Source: Bifidobacterium cebidarum
GTDB lineage: Bacteria; Actinomycetota; Actinomycetes; Actinomycetales; Bifidobacteriaceae
Length of the DNA stretch: 64,000 bases
NCBI RefSeq assembly: GCF_009193305.1
Contig: NZ_WBVS01000002.1
Location: 272,773-336,772, forward strand
Reading direction: 5' to 3'
Below the pieces are notes generated by a model. That model ran no database searches, was not told where the DNA came from, and saw only the letters and a list, made by a program, of their open reading frames with translations. The position numbers and the translations under genes are program-made. Shown here piece by piece: positions 54,739-63,811 of the stretch (position 1 is its first letter; each line of letters begins with the position of its first letter).

Positions 54739-56736
54739 ATGAGCCAGCATGTCACGGTTACTTCGCCGTTCTGGAAGCGTTACCGTGAGAACGTCGCCAA
54801 GGAAGTGATTCCTTATCAGTGGGCGGTCATCAACGACGAGCAGAAGATCGACATCCCGCGCGACCCCTCCGGCGCCAAGCAGGACATCGACTACCACTAC
54901 AGCCGCGCCGTGCGCAACCTTCGCATCGCCGCCGGTGACGAGGAAGGCGAGTTCAAGGGCTTCGTATTCCAGGATTCCGATGTCTACAAGTGGCTGGAGG
55001 AGGCCGCCTACTCCCTGGCCTACGAGCCGGACGAGCAGCTGCAGCAGCTGTGCGACAAGGTCGTGGACCTGATCGCCCGTGCCCAGCAGGATGACGGCTA
55101 CCTCGATACCCCGTACATCATCAAGTCCGGCGCTTTCGAGAACCGTGAGCGCTTCACCCAGATCCAGCAGTCCCACGAGATGTACGTGATGGGTCACTAC
55201 ATCGAGGCCGCCGTGGCCTACTTCGAGGTCACCGGCAACCAGCAGGCCCTCGAGGTCGCCGAGAAGATGGCTGCCTGCCTCGATGCCAACTTCGGTGAGG
55301 AAGACGGCAAGATCCCGGGCGCCGACGGTCACCCGGAGATCGAGCTGGCTCTCGCCCGTCTGTACGAGGTCACCAAGGAAGAGAAGTACCTGAAGCTCGC
55401 CAAGTTCTTCATCGACGTGCGCGGCAAGGACCCGAGCTTCTACGACAAGCAGAACGCCAAGATCGGCGACGGCTCCACCGACATCTTCCCACAGATGCGT
55501 GGCTGGACCCACGAATACACCCAGACCGCCCGCCCGATTCGCCAGCAGCAGACCGCTGAAGGCCATGCCGTGCGCGTGGGCTACATGCTCACCGGCGTCG
55601 CCCACGTGGCCCGCCTGACCGGCGACAAGGAGCTTGAGGAAACCGCCAAGCGCCTGTGGCACAACATTGTCACCAAGCGCATGTACATCACCGGCGGCGT
55701 CGGCTCCACCCACGTCGGCGAGGCCTACACCTACGACTACGACCTGCCGAACGACACCATGTACGGCGAGACCTGCGCCTCCGTGGCCATGAGCTTCCTC
55801 GCCAAGCAGATGCTCGAGATCGAGACCAAGGGCGAATACGCCGACGTGCTCGAGAAGGAGCTGTTCAATGGCTCCATCGCCGGCATCGCTTTGGACGGCA
55901 AGCACTTCTACTACGTGAACGCCCTCGAGGCCGATCCCGAGGCCACCGAGCACAACCCGGATCGCTACCATGTGTTGATGCACCGCGCCGAATGGTTCGG
56001 CTGCGCCTGCTGCCCGGCCAACATCGCCCGCCTCATCGCCTCCGTGGACCGCTACCTGTACACCGTGCACGAGGACAAGCGCGAGATCATCGCCCACCAG
56101 TTCATCGCGAACGACGCCGAGTTCTTCGACGGTGTGAAGGTCTCCCAGAAGTCCAACTTCCCGTGGGAAGGTCACATCGAGTTCACCGTGAACGTGCCGG
56201 AAGGCGTCGAGCCGGTGAAGTTCCTGGTGCGTATCCCGTCCTGGTCCGCCACCCAGCACGAGCTCAAGATCAACGGTGAGGACGCACGCCGTCTGCCTGT
56301 CGTGGACGGTTTCGTGACCATCGAACTGACCCCGGGCGAAACCCAGATCACCTTGGACCTCGACATGGCCGTGAAGTTCATGCGCTCCAAGACCCTGGTG
56401 CGCCACGACATCGGCAAGATCGCCGTGATGCGCGGTCCGATCGTGTTCTGCGCCGAGGAAGCCGACAACTCCGCTCCGCTGTGGAACTACCACATCGGCA
56501 GCCACGATGCCGGCCGCGCCCGCGCCGAATACCACTTCGGTGAGCTCGACGGCGTGGAAGTCATCACGATCCCGGCCACCAAGCGCACCCATGACGACGA
56601 GTCCTTCCCGCTGTTCGCGGACGTCGAGGAGCACCCGGTCGGCGAGAAGTCCTACGACCTCAAGCTCATCCCGTACTACGCATGGGCCAACCGCGAGGTC
56701 GGCCAGATGCAGGTCTGGTTCGACTCCGACTTCTGA
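54739..56736 (+). CDS. GH127 beta-L-arabinofuranosidase (HypBA1-like)
   Basis: This 665-aa enzyme belongs to GH127, typified by HypBA1 of B. longum, which cleaves beta-L-arabinofuranosyl residues with a Cys nucleophile and Zn. The matching residues are present: Glu344 and Cys346 in MYGETCASVAM, and Cys422, Cys424 and Cys425 in FGCACCPANIAR (Cys424 is the expected nucleophile). It looks like a paralogue of HypBA1, not the same gene. No signal peptide, so it acts inside the cell on imported sugar. ATG 54739 follows GGAAAGGACGAACC. The GPH symporter gene follows. Confidence 0.9.
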   Translation: MSQHVTVTSPFWKRYRENVAKEVIPYQWAVINDEQKIDIPRDPSGAKQDIDYHYSRAVRNLRIAAGDEEGEFKGFVFQDSDVYKWLEEAAYSLAYEPDEQLQQLCDKVVDLIARAQQDDGYLDTPYIIKSGAFENRERFTQIQQSHEMYVMGHYIEAAVAYFEVTGNQQALEVAEKMAACLDANFGEEDGKIPGADGHPEIELALARLYEVTKEEKYLKLAKFFIDVRGKDPSFYDKQNAKIGDGSTDIFPQMRGWTHEYTQTARPIRQQQTAEGHAVRVGYMLTGVAHVARLTGDKELEETAKRLWHNIVTKRMYITGGVGSTHVGEAYTYDYDLPNDTMYGETCASVAMSFLAKQMLEIETKGEYADVLEKELFNGSIAGIALDGKHFYYVNALEADPEATEHNPDRYHVLMHRAEWFGCACCPANIARLIASVDRYLYTVHEDKREIIAHQFIANDAEFFDGVKVSQKSNFPWEGHIEFTVNVPEGVEPVKFLVRIPSWSATQHELKINGEDARRLPVVDGFVTIELTPGETQITLDLDMAVKFMRSKTLVRHDIGKIAVMRGPIVFCAEEADNSAPLWNYHIGSHDAGRARAEYHFGELDGVEVITIPATKRTHDDESFPLFADVEEHPVGEKSYDLKLIPYYAWANREVGQMQVWFDSDF

Positions 56737-56960
56737 TCGTCGGCTGGTCGTTCGGATCGAACTGATCAAGCTTGGTTCGACGATTCCGTTGAGCCCTCCC
56801 TAGCCAATCAAGACAGAAACAGCGCAGAGGTACGCCAATATCTATTCCGCCTGTCGTTCCGCCGGATTGCAACCATCGGCTGCCCTGAAACCTCCTATAC
56901 AGGGCAGCCAACATCACAACTGTTGTACCAATCGCAACACATCAAAGAAGAAGGAAAACA

Positions 56961-58382
56961 ATGAGTGCAGCAACTCAGGACGCTTCCGCAGTGAAGCTCT
57001 CGGTCAAGGAGAAGATTGCCTACTCCTTCACCGATATGGCAGGCAACCTGCTGTATGTGACCATTTCGTCGTACATCATGTACTTCTACACCAACGTGTT
57101 CCACATCCCGGCCGCCGGTGCGCTGGGCGCAGGCACCATCCTGCTCGTGGCCCGCTTCGCCGACGCCATCTCCGCTGTGGTGTGGGGCTCCATCGTCGAT
57201 CACACCAACACCAAGTGGGGCCAGAGCCGTCCGTGGTTCCTCTGGCTGTGCGTGCCGTTCGCCATCACCGTGTGGATCGCCTTCACCGCTCCGAGCCTGC
57301 CTGATGGCGCTCCGAAGTTCTGGTACGCCCTGATCACCTACATTCTGGCCGCTGGCGCTGTGTACACCGGTATCCAGACCCCGATCACCGCAATCCTGCC
57401 GAACCTCACCTCCGACCCGACCGAGCGTAACAACGCCAACTCCTTCCGTATGGCTGGTGGCCAGATCGGTTCCTTCATCACCTCTTCCTTCACCATCCCG
57501 CTGGTTGGTTGGTTCGGCGTCCAGTTCGGTGGCGGCGACAAGACCGGCTTCATGATCGTCACCGCCATCTGGGGCATCGTGGCCATCATCCTGCTGCTCT
57601 TCTCCTTCAAGAACCTCAACGAGCGCAACTACCACCCGGAACTCAACAAGCCGATTCCGCTGAAGGACTCCCTCAAGGCCGCCAAGGGCAACTGGCCGTG
57701 GATCATCCTGGTCGTCGCCTTCGTGATCTACTGGGTTGCCCAGTCCACCCGTAACGGCGTCTCCACCTACTACGCCCAGTACGTACTCAACAACCGCGAC
57801 CTCGTCTCCATCTTCAACGGCGTCCAGGTCCTCGGCCTGCTCGGCACCATCGCCATGCCGATCATCGCCAACAAGACCAAGAACAAGACCCTGACCATGA
57901 TCATCGGCCTCGTCATCGGCGGCCTCGGCCAGGCTCTGATGCCGCTCGCCGGCCACAACGTGCCGCTGCTGGTCACCTTCTGGACCATCGGTGTGTTCGG
58001 TGCAGCCATCGCCATCGGTATGCCGTTCGGCATGCTGGCCGACACCGTTGACTACGGCGAATGGAAGACCGGCATCCATGCCGCAGGCTTCCTGACCGCA
58101 GTCGGCTCCGCCTTCTGCATCCAGGTCGGCTCCGGCTTCGGCGCCTTCCTGCCGCTCGAGATCATGGGTGCCGCCGGCTACGACGCCACCAAGGACGTGC
58201 AGTCCCAGGCCGCTCAGGACGCCATCAGCTTCTGCTTCATCTGGCTGCCTGTGATCGTCTACATCATCGTGGCTGTCATCATGTCCTTCTACCGCAAGTT
58301 CGAGAAGATGGAGCCGCAGATTAAGGCCGAGCTGGCCGCCCGTCATGAGGCTCAGCTCAAGGCCGAGTCCGAGAACGCGTGA
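56961..58382 (+). CDS. GPH-family (MelB/XynP-like) sugar:cation symporter
   Basis: This 473-aa glycoside-pentoside-hexuronide symporter has 12 helices. The start EKIAYSFTDMAGNLLYVTISSYIMYFYTNVF is diagnostic, as is the segment GMLADTVDYGEWKTGIHAAGF. ATG 56961 follows AGAAGAAGGAAAACA. It is 224 bp downstream of the GH127 gene and probably co-expressed. Its cargo is expected to be a small arabinoside that the GH127 enzyme splits. A 14-bp hairpin follows. Confidence 0.9.
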   Translation: MSAATQDASAVKLSVKEKIAYSFTDMAGNLLYVTISSYIMYFYTNVFHIPAAGALGAGTILLVARFADAISAVVWGSIVDHTNTKWGQSRPWFLWLCVPFAITVWIAFTAPSLPDGAPKFWYALITYILAAGAVYTGIQTPITAILPNLTSDPTERNNANSFRMAGGQIGSFITSSFTIPLVGWFGVQFGGGDKTGFMIVTAIWGIVAIILLLFSFKNLNERNYHPELNKPIPLKDSLKAAKGNWPWIILVVAFVIYWVAQSTRNGVSTYYAQYVLNNRDLVSIFNGVQVLGLLGTIAMPIIANKTKNKTLTMIIGLVIGGLGQALMPLAGHNVPLLVTFWTIGVFGAAIAIGMPFGMLADTVDYGEWKTGIHAAGFLTAVGSAFCIQVGSGFGAFLPLEIMGAAGYDATKDVQSQAAQDAISFCFIWLPVIVYIIVAVIMSFYRKFEKMEPQIKAELAARHEAQLKAESENA

Positions 58383-58477
58383 GCCTAGCTCATCCGGTTT
58401 CCGACTCTTCGGTCACCAACGGTCAACTGACGTGATTATCAAGTGATATTCACAAGATAATCCTTCCTTTCCAATCG

Positions 58478-58517
58478 CAATATGCGCCCGGTTGCTTCGG
58501 CTGCCGGGCGCATATTG
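58478..58517. terminator. Hairpin terminator after the GPH gene
   Basis: A 14-bp perfect stem (58478-58491 with 58504-58517; core GCGCCCGG/CCGGGCGC) with a 12-nt loop, followed by ATTGTATATATAA. The T-run is weak, but position and strength fit termination. Confidence 0.75.
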
Positions 58518-58576
58518 TATATATAAGGAGTAGCTACGACCCGGTAGGGCGGGTGCGGCATAAGGGGTGTTGGAAT

Positions 58577-59437
58577 ATGACGGCATATATGGATCACAAG
58601 GATTTGGCGAACGAGGTCATTGATGCAGCTCGGGCCCAGGAGATCGCGGATGGTGTGCACCGTGTGCTGGACCGCATCGCCGCGGCCGAGGCCGCTGCCG
58701 GGCGTGATGCTGGTTCGGTGCGGCTGTTGGCCGCCACGAAGACCCGTGATGTGGGGGAGATTCTGGCGGCTATCGATGCCGGTATTCGTATGATTGGCGA
58801 GAATCGTCCGCAGGAAGTCGCCGTCAAGTCGTCTGGGCTGGCGAAACGACTTGGGGAACGAGGATTCTCACTCGGTGTGGTTGATGCCTCTGTGGCGCAG
58901 AGCCCGTCTGCTGATGCAGCTGGTGCCTCGGCTGCAAACGCAGCTGCAACGCACATTCCTTTCCACCTCATCGGACAGCTGCAATCCAACAAAATCGGCA
59001 AAGTGCTACCGGTCGTCGATACCATCGAATCCGTGGATTCGATTGAACTCGCGGAGAAGATCGCCCGCCGCGCCACCATGCGCGGCATCACCGTGGGCGT
59101 GCTGTTGGAAGTCAACGAATCCGGCGAGGAGTCCAAGTCCGGTTGCGCACCGAGCCATGCCATCGATCTGGCCAAGCGTATCGGTGCGATGGGCGGCTTG
59201 GAATTACATGGTTTGATGACCATCGGCGCCCACGTGGATGACGAGCGTACGATTCGCGCGGGATTCGCGCATCTGCGCCGTACCCGCGATCAGATTCTTG
59301 CTTCCGGAGCCGAAGGTACGTCTGGGTGCACGGAGCTTTCGATGGGTATGACCCATGATTTGGCTTATGCCATCGAAGAAGGATCCACCATCGTGCGTGT
59401 AGGCACCGCCATCTTCGGTGAACGTGCCTTCATCTGA
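58577..59437 (+). CDS. YggS/PLPBP-family PLP-homeostasis protein
   Basis: This 286-aa protein of the alanine racemase-like YggS (PROSC) family binds pyridoxal phosphate at the conserved Lys55 in AATKTRD and buffers PLP in the cytoplasm. It has the motifs GENRPQEV, HLIGQLQSNKI, MTIGAH and LSMGMTHD. An Ala/Ser-rich insertion (about 100-125) is not usual. The family norm is about 230 aa. ATG 58577 follows AAGGGGTGTTGGAAT. It stands alone between the GPH gene and the prs gene. Confidence 0.9.
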   Translation: MTAYMDHKDLANEVIDAARAQEIADGVHRVLDRIAAAEAAAGRDAGSVRLLAATKTRDVGEILAAIDAGIRMIGENRPQEVAVKSSGLAKRLGERGFSLGVVDASVAQSPSADAAGASAANAAATHIPFHLIGQLQSNKIGKVLPVVDTIESVDSIELAEKIARRATMRGITVGVLLEVNESGEESKSGCAPSHAIDLAKRIGAMGGLELHGLMTIGAHVDDERTIRAGFAHLRRTRDQILASGAEGTSGCTELSMGMTHDLAYAIEEGSTIVRVGTAIFGERAFI

Positions 59438-59588
59438 TTTGATTATTTGATTGTTGGGTCCCTGTTTTCCGATTCTTGGCCCTCCATCTTTGAGTCGCGT
59501 ACCGATTGTTGGGCTGAAGTAATTCGGATTCGATGGTCGGAGATGCGGTTTCTCATGTCCGGGATTCTCGGACGGGGAAAGAAGCCGC

Positions 59589-59766
59589 CTCAGCGCAAGA
59601 AATTCCGGCAGACAGCCGCGTCCTCCCGAATTCTTTGTACTGAGTGACTCTCAGCGCAAAGAATTCGGGGAAACAGGCCTAATCTCCCGAATTTCTTGCA
59701 CTCAGCACACCCCAGTGCAAGAAAATCAGGAAGAGTGGAATCTGTTCCCGATTTTCTTGCACTGAG
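59589..59766. repeat. Three tandem inverted-repeat units (CAGCGCAAGAAATTC family)
   Basis: Three similar stem-loop units follow each other: 59589-59644, 59650-59705 and 59711-59766. Each begins CAG(C/T)GCAAGAAA-like and ends TTCTTGCACTGAG-like. They fill most of the 422-bp space between the YggS gene and prs. Confidence 0.8.
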
Positions 59767-59802
59767 AAGCGGTGAGAACATCAAATCGGAGATAAAGAGG
59801 AT

Positions 59803-59835
59803 AAAAAGAGGAGCCGTTGTCCCCAACGACTCCTC
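59803..59835 (-). terminator. Intrinsic terminator after prs
   Basis: GAGGAGCCGTTG (59808-59819) pairs with CAACGACTCCTC (59824-59835) with one mismatch. On the minus strand it is followed by TTTTTATCC. It lies 24 bp after the prs stop. Confidence 0.9.
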
Positions 59836-59859
59836 ATACCTTACATGTAAGGGTTCGAA

Positions 59860-60873
59860 TCACGCGTAGATATTGCGTGGGCGCATATCCTCCGGCAGAC
59901 CCTCAAGCAGGGTTGCCACGGAACCTTCCTCGAACACGGAACGGATGCCGGCGGCGAGCAGCGGCGCCACGGAGAGCACGGTCATATTCGGCAGACGCTT
60001 CTCTTCTGGAACCGGCACGGTATCCATGAACACGATTTCGTGTGCACCGCAGTTCTTCAGACGTTCCACGGCAGGGCCGGAAAGCAGACCGTGGGTGGCC
60101 ACCAGCGTCACCGACTTGGCGCCGGACTCATTGAGCGTGCGAACGGCTTCGCAAATCGTGCCGGCGGTGTCGACCATATCGTCCACCACCACGCAGTCAC
60201 GGCCGTCAACGTCGCCGATGATGCCGTGTGCCTCGGCGTGGTTCGGGCGGGTGATGTCGCGCTGCTTATGGATGAAGGCCAACGGCAGATTGCCGAGCTT
60301 GGCGGCCCACTGCTCGGAGACCTTGATGCGGCCGGCGTCTGGAGACACGATGGTGGCGTTGCTCAGGTCCACTGCGGAACGCACGTAGTCGAGCAGCACC
60401 GGCATGGCGGTCAGGTGATCGACCGGACCATCGAAGAAGCCCTGCTCCTGGGCGGCGTGCAGATCGACGGTCATGATGCGATCGGCGCCGGCGGCGCGGA
60501 ACAGGTCGAAAATCAGGCGAGCGGTGATGGGCTCGCGGCCACGATGCTTCTTATCCTGGCGAGAGTAGCCCAGGAATGGGGCGACCACGGTGATGGACTT
60601 GGCGGAGGCGCGCTTCAGGGCATCAATCATGATGAGCTGTTCCATGATCCATTTGTTGATGTCGCCCGAATGGCACTGCAACACGAATACATCCGCGCCG
60701 CGCACCGGTTCGGCGAAGCGCACGTACATCTCGCCGTTGGCGAAGTCATAGGCCGTGGTCTCAAGAATTTCGGTGCCCAGACATTCGGCCACCTTCTCAG
60801 CCAGCTCGGGGTAGGCGCGGCCCGTGACCAGAACGAGTCGTTTATCCGGAGTGCCTTCAAGAATTGCCGACAT
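59860..60873 (-). CDS. prs: Ribose-phosphate pyrophosphokinase
   Basis: The 337-aa enzyme makes PRPP from ribose 5-phosphate and ATP for nucleotide, His and Trp synthesis. The flexible-loop, catalytic and PRPP-binding motifs are intact: the flexible loop YSRQDKKHRGREPI, the metal site TVDLHAAQEQGFF, and the PRPP site DCVVVDDMVDTAGT. Length (337 aa) is slightly above the 310-320 norm because of N- and C-terminal extensions. The start is ATG 60873 after AAAAGGATG. It is transcribed away from rpsF. Confidence 0.96.
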   Translation of the reverse strand: MSAILEGTPDKRLVLVTGRAYPELAEKVAECLGTEILETTAYDFANGEMYVRFAEPVRGADVFVLQCHSGDINKWIMEQLIMIDALKRASAKSITVVAPFLGYSRQDKKHRGREPITARLIFDLFRAAGADRIMTVDLHAAQEQGFFDGPVDHLTAMPVLLDYVRSAVDLSNATIVSPDAGRIKVSEQWAAKLGNLPLAFIHKQRDITRPNHAEAHGIIGDVDGRDCVVVDDMVDTAGTICEAVRTLNESGAKSVTLVATHGLLSGPAVERLKNCGAHEIVFMDTVPVPEEKRLPNMTVLSVAPLLAAGIRSVFEEGSVATLLEGLPEDMRPRNIYA

Positions 60874-61109
60874 GCTTTCGCATCCTTTTGTGTTGTTGTG
60901 TATTTCAGCCTCACCATAGTGTACAAGCACCCCTAAGCCAGATGGGTTCGCATGTGATGATTGTGTTGTGATGCCTGCTGTCTGGACTTAGCCATAGGAT
61001 ATACAAGTTGCCCAGATGGAAGCGGTGTGTCTGCATGGCTTCCGGGCACAGCGTATACACACTCCTGCCACGGAACGTCCGTGGCCGAATAGTCCGAAGG
61101 AGGTGGGTG

Positions 61110-61400
61110 ATGTCTGCGCATAAGTACGAACTGATGTTCATCGCCGATCCTGAGCTGGATGAGCGCGGTCTGAAGAAGCTGACCGAGCAGTATCTGGAGC
61201 TCGTCACCAAGGAGGGCGGTTCTTTCGATGAGCCCGATTACTGGGGCCGTCGCAAGCTCGCCTATGAGATTGCCGGTAAGACCGAAGGCAACTACGTCGT
61301 TGTGAAGTACACCGCCGAGCCCGCTACTAGCGATGAGCTCGATCGTGTGCTGAACCTCAACGAATCCGTGATCCGTACGAAGATCCTTCGTAAGGGCTGA
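61110..61400 (+). CDS. rpsF: 30S ribosomal protein S6
   Basis: The 96-aa S6 protein binds S18 in the 30S platform. It begins MSAHKYELMFIADPELDE and contains the conserved GGS...WGRRKLAYEI and RVLNLNESVIRTKILRK segments. ATG 61110 follows a very strong GAAGGAGGTGGGTG. It heads the rpsF-ssb-rpsR-rplI operon, the usual order in actinobacteria. rpsF-leader autoregulation by S6:S18 is known in some bacteria; I did not see a clear motif for it here. Confidence 0.97.
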   Translation: MSAHKYELMFIADPELDERGLKKLTEQYLELVTKEGGSFDEPDYWGRRKLAYEIAGKTEGNYVVVKYTAEPATSDELDRVLNLNESVIRTKILRKG

Positions 61401-61454
61401 ATTCAAAGCGTTTAGTCAGCTACAACAGCTGATGTGCAAGTAAGAAGGCATGGC

Positions 61455-62156
61455 ATGGCAGGCGAAACCATTATCACCGTGGTCGGTAACCTTACCCGCG
61501 ATCCCGAGCTGCGCACTATTGGCAGCGGGTCGACGGTGGTGAACTTCACCATCGCCGCATCCACTCGTCAGTACAACCGCAACACGAACCAGTGGGAAGA
61601 CGGCGACACGCTGTTCATGAACTGCTCGGCGTGGGATGGCCGCACTTCGTCGCTGGCCTCCAACATCGCCAGCAGCCTGTCGAAGGGCATGCGCGTGATT
61701 GCGCAGGGCCGACTGACCCAGCGTTCCTACCAGGCCCAGGATGGAAGCCAGCGCACGGTTGTCGAACTGCGCGTTGACGAGATTGGTCCGGCTCTGTCCC
61801 GCGCCACCGCACAGGTGACGCGTCAGACCAGTCAGGGCGGATTCCAGGGTCGTTCCGGAGGGTTCCAGGGTGGCCAGCCCGCTCAGGGCTATGGCAACCA
61901 GGCCGGTCAGAATACCGGCAATGGTGGCTACAACGGTGGTCAGACCGGTTACTCCGGTGGCCAGAACCAGGGTGGCTACAACGGTGGTTATCAGGGTGGC
62001 GCTGGATACTCCCAGCAGCCCGCTGCCCCGTCTGCCCCTGCCGCGCCTGCGGTCGATCCGTGGAGCTCCGGTAGCTCCGCAGGATCCGCTGACTCCGGTT
62101 TCACGTTCGGTGGCTCTTCCGAATTCGGTGGAGACGACAACGATCCGGAGTTCTAG
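61455..62156 (+). CDS. ssb: Single-stranded DNA-binding protein
   Basis: The 233-aa SSB has an N-terminal OB fold (about 1-115; TIITVVGNLTRDPELR, FTIAASTRQYNRNTNQWEDGDTLF) and a long Gly/Gln/Asn/Tyr-rich linker (about 130-205) of GGYNGGQTG-like repeats. The C terminus is the acidic tip DDNDPEF, resembling the DDDIPF tip that binds repair and replication partners. ATG 61455 is chosen because the product then begins MAGETIITVVGNL. It is the second gene of the ribosomal operon. Confidence 0.96.
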   Translation: MAGETIITVVGNLTRDPELRTIGSGSTVVNFTIAASTRQYNRNTNQWEDGDTLFMNCSAWDGRTSSLASNIASSLSKGMRVIAQGRLTQRSYQAQDGSQRTVVELRVDEIGPALSRATAQVTRQTSQGGFQGRSGGFQGGQPAQGYGNQAGQNTGNGGYNGGQTGYSGGQNQGGYNGGYQGGAGYSQQPAAPSAPAAPAVDPWSSGSSAGSADSGFTFGGSSEFGGDDNDPEF

Positions 62157-62265
62157 CGCTTTACCTGCTGCCGTATAGATCATCAGTACCGCTCAACCCG
62201 GTACTGCTTGGCGCCGCACACAGCTGAACAGCAAGCAATCAAATCAATTTTTAAAGGAGAACATC

Positions 62266-62514
62266 ATGTCACGTAAGAGGCCGCAGCCGCCGGTCAAGCC
62301 GTTCAAGAAGAAGCCGAACCCGCTGAAGGCTGCCAAGATCACCGAGATCGATTACAAGGACGTTGCGCTGCTGCGTAAGTTCATCTCCGATCGCGGTAAG
62401 ATCCGTTCCCGCCGTATCACCGGTGTGACCGTTCAGGAACAGCGCGAGATCTCCAAGGCTATCAAGAACGCCCGCGAGATGGCTCTGCTGCCGTACGCCA
62501 CTTCCGGTCGCTGA
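62266..62514 (+). CDS. rpsR: 30S ribosomal protein S18
   Basis: The 82-aa S18 protein has the conserved core [22 protein letters not shown] and [32 protein letters not shown] 62266 follows AAAGGAGAACATC. It is third in the rpsF operon. Confidence 0.97.
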   Translation: MSRKRPQPPVKPFKKKPNPLKAAKITEIDYKDVALLRKFISDRGKIRSRRITGVTVQEQREISKAIKNAREMALLPYATSGR

Positions 62515-62532
62515 GTTAGGAAGGCTTGAACA

Positions 62533-62979
62533 ATGGCTGAAACCAAGATCATTCTCACCAAGACCGTGGCTCACCTGGGTCACCCGGGCGACGTCGTCAA
62601 CGTCAAGGCTGGCTACGCTCGCAACTACCTGTTCCCGCAGGGCCTGGCTTTCGCTTGGACCAAGGGTGCTGAGGCTCAGATCACCGCTATGAAGCGCGCT
62701 CGTCTGGCCAAGGCCGTCGCCACCCGTGAAGACGCCGTGGCTGCCAAGGCTGCTATCGAGGGCACCACCGTCGAGATCGCCGCCAAGGTTTCCGAGTCCG
62801 GCAAGCTGTTCGGTGGCATCTCCAAGGAAGCCATCGCCATCGCTCTGTCCGACAAGGCTCCGGTCGATCCGAAGTCCATCGAGGTCGAGTCCATCAAGAC
62901 CACCGGCGACTTCCCCGCCAAGGTGGCCCTCCACCCGGAAATCACCGCTTCCTTCTTCGTGAAGGTTGTGGCCGAGTGA
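62533..62979 (+). CDS. rplI: 50S ribosomal protein L9
   Basis: The 148-aa L9 protein has the N-terminal rRNA-binding domain ([33 protein letters not shown], about 5-38) joined by a long helix (about 40-75) to a C-terminal domain. ATG 62533 follows AGGAAGGCTTGAACA. It ends the operon, followed by a strong terminator. Confidence 0.97.
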   Translation: MAETKIILTKTVAHLGHPGDVVNVKAGYARNYLFPQGLAFAWTKGAEAQITAMKRARLAKAVATREDAVAAKAAIEGTTVEIAAKVSESGKLFGGISKEAIAIALSDKAPVDPKSIEVESIKTTGDFPAKVALHPEITASFFVKVVAE

Positions 62980-63034
62980 ACCATTCCGGCATAACGCTGG
63001 AATCTTTCAGGCTAGAAGTCTGAGCTTAAGCATT

Positions 63035-63080
63035 GAAGGCCCCGCGCTTGTGTTCGCACAGCGCGGGGCCTTCGTTTATT
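63035..63080 (+). terminator. Intrinsic terminator after rplI
   Basis: GAAGGCCCCGCGCT (63035-63048) pairs with AGCGCGGGGCCTTC (63060-63073), followed by GTTTATT. The 200 bp from there to the tRNA are AT-rich and hold no gene; they contain the tRNA promoter. Confidence 0.9.
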
Positions 63081-63285
63081 GCAGTCATGCTGAAATACAA
63101 AAATGTGTGTATTTTGTGAAGCTGTGAAAATGACGCGGCATATGAGGTTGCAACATCGCCGGCTAGCGTCAAAATGGCAAAAGTAAAAACGTTGGAATTC
63201 CGGGAGACACGCCGTAGCTTGCGTTCGCTGCGAATCTGAGTATATTTATCACTCGTTGCAAGGAACACTTCAACAGCTAACCAAC

Positions 63286-63359
63286 GCCCCTGTAGCTCAG
63301 TTGGTTAGAGCAGCTGACTCTTAATCAGCGTGTCCAGGGTTCGAATCCCTGCGGGGGCA
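63286..63359 (+). tRNA. tRNA-Lys (anticodon CUU)
   Basis: The 74-nt cloverleaf has acceptor GCCCCTG/CGGGGGC, D arm GCTC/GAGC, anticodon stem GCTGA/TCAGC with loop CTCTTAA (anticodon CTT, Lys AAG), and T arm CAGGG-TTCGAAT-CCCTG. CCA is not encoded. All stems pair well, unlike the UUU isoacceptor at 31293. Confidence 0.96.
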
Positions 63360-63375
63360 CTTGCCAAGTGCAGAT

Positions 63376-63406
63376 AAACCGGAATCGAAAGGTTCCGGTT
63401 TTTTGT
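63376..63406 (+). terminator. Intrinsic terminator after tRNA-Lys(CUU)
   Basis: AAACCGGAA (63376-63384) pairs with TTCCGGTTT (63393-63401), and the T-run continues through 63404. Confidence 0.9.
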
Positions 63407-63550
63407 TTTTCGCCCAAGTCATAATTCTCTTCGCAACCATTGCATCAAACGTGCGCCAAGTGGATTTGAACATACGTTTGATGAGAAGTCATTCACGATA
63501 ATCTGGAACTGCTGGAACTGCTGGAACTGTGTCTGCTGAGGAGGGTTATC

Positions 63551-63811
63551 ATGTCTCAGGAATTCAAGTTCACCGTATCCGACCCCGAGGGCATGCACGC
63601 CCGTCCGGCTGGTCTGCTGGTCGCTAAGGCGCAGCAGTATGATTCGACCATCATCGTCGACTATGAAGGCAAGGCTGTGGACGCCAAGCGTATCTTCGGC
63701 GTCATGGGACTTGGCGTCAAGCAGGGCGACGAGGTCACCGTCAAGGTTGAGGGCAGTGACGAGGACAAGGCCGCCGCTGAGTTCGAGCGGTTCCTCAAGG
63801 GGAACCTGTGA
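63551..63811 (+). CDS. ptsH: Phosphocarrier protein HPr
   Basis: The 86-aa HPr transfers phosphate from enzyme I to sugar-specific EIIA proteins. The active histidine is His16 in MHARPAG. At the place of the regulatory serine (KSI in Firmicutes) it has Lys-Arg-Ile (residues 46-48), so HPr kinase-type Ser46 control is not expected. ATG 63551 follows GAGGAGGGTTATC. Its stop overlaps the ptsI start (TGATG), a typical ptsHI pair. Confidence 0.97.
   Translation: MSQEFKFTVSDPEGMHARPAGLLVAKAQQYDSTIIVDYEGKAVDAKRIFGVMGLGVKQGDEVTVKVEGSDEDKAAAEFERFLKGNL

Noticed and set aside
54739..56736. Assigning the gene name hypBA1 to the GH127 gene
   Set aside because: The sequence differs clearly from HypBA1 as I recall it (different N terminus and C-terminal domain) and the neighbours differ, so it is probably a paralogue.
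54706..56769. Minus-strand 687-residue frame opposite the GH127 gene
   Set aside because: It is a shadow of strongly biased GH127 codons. The Leu/Val/Gly/Asp/His-rich product has no recognisable domain.
59589..59766. Possible CRISPR or tandem coding repeat
   Set aside because: Units are inverted repeats with 5-bp gaps and no spacer diversity; there is no long reading frame with codon bias.
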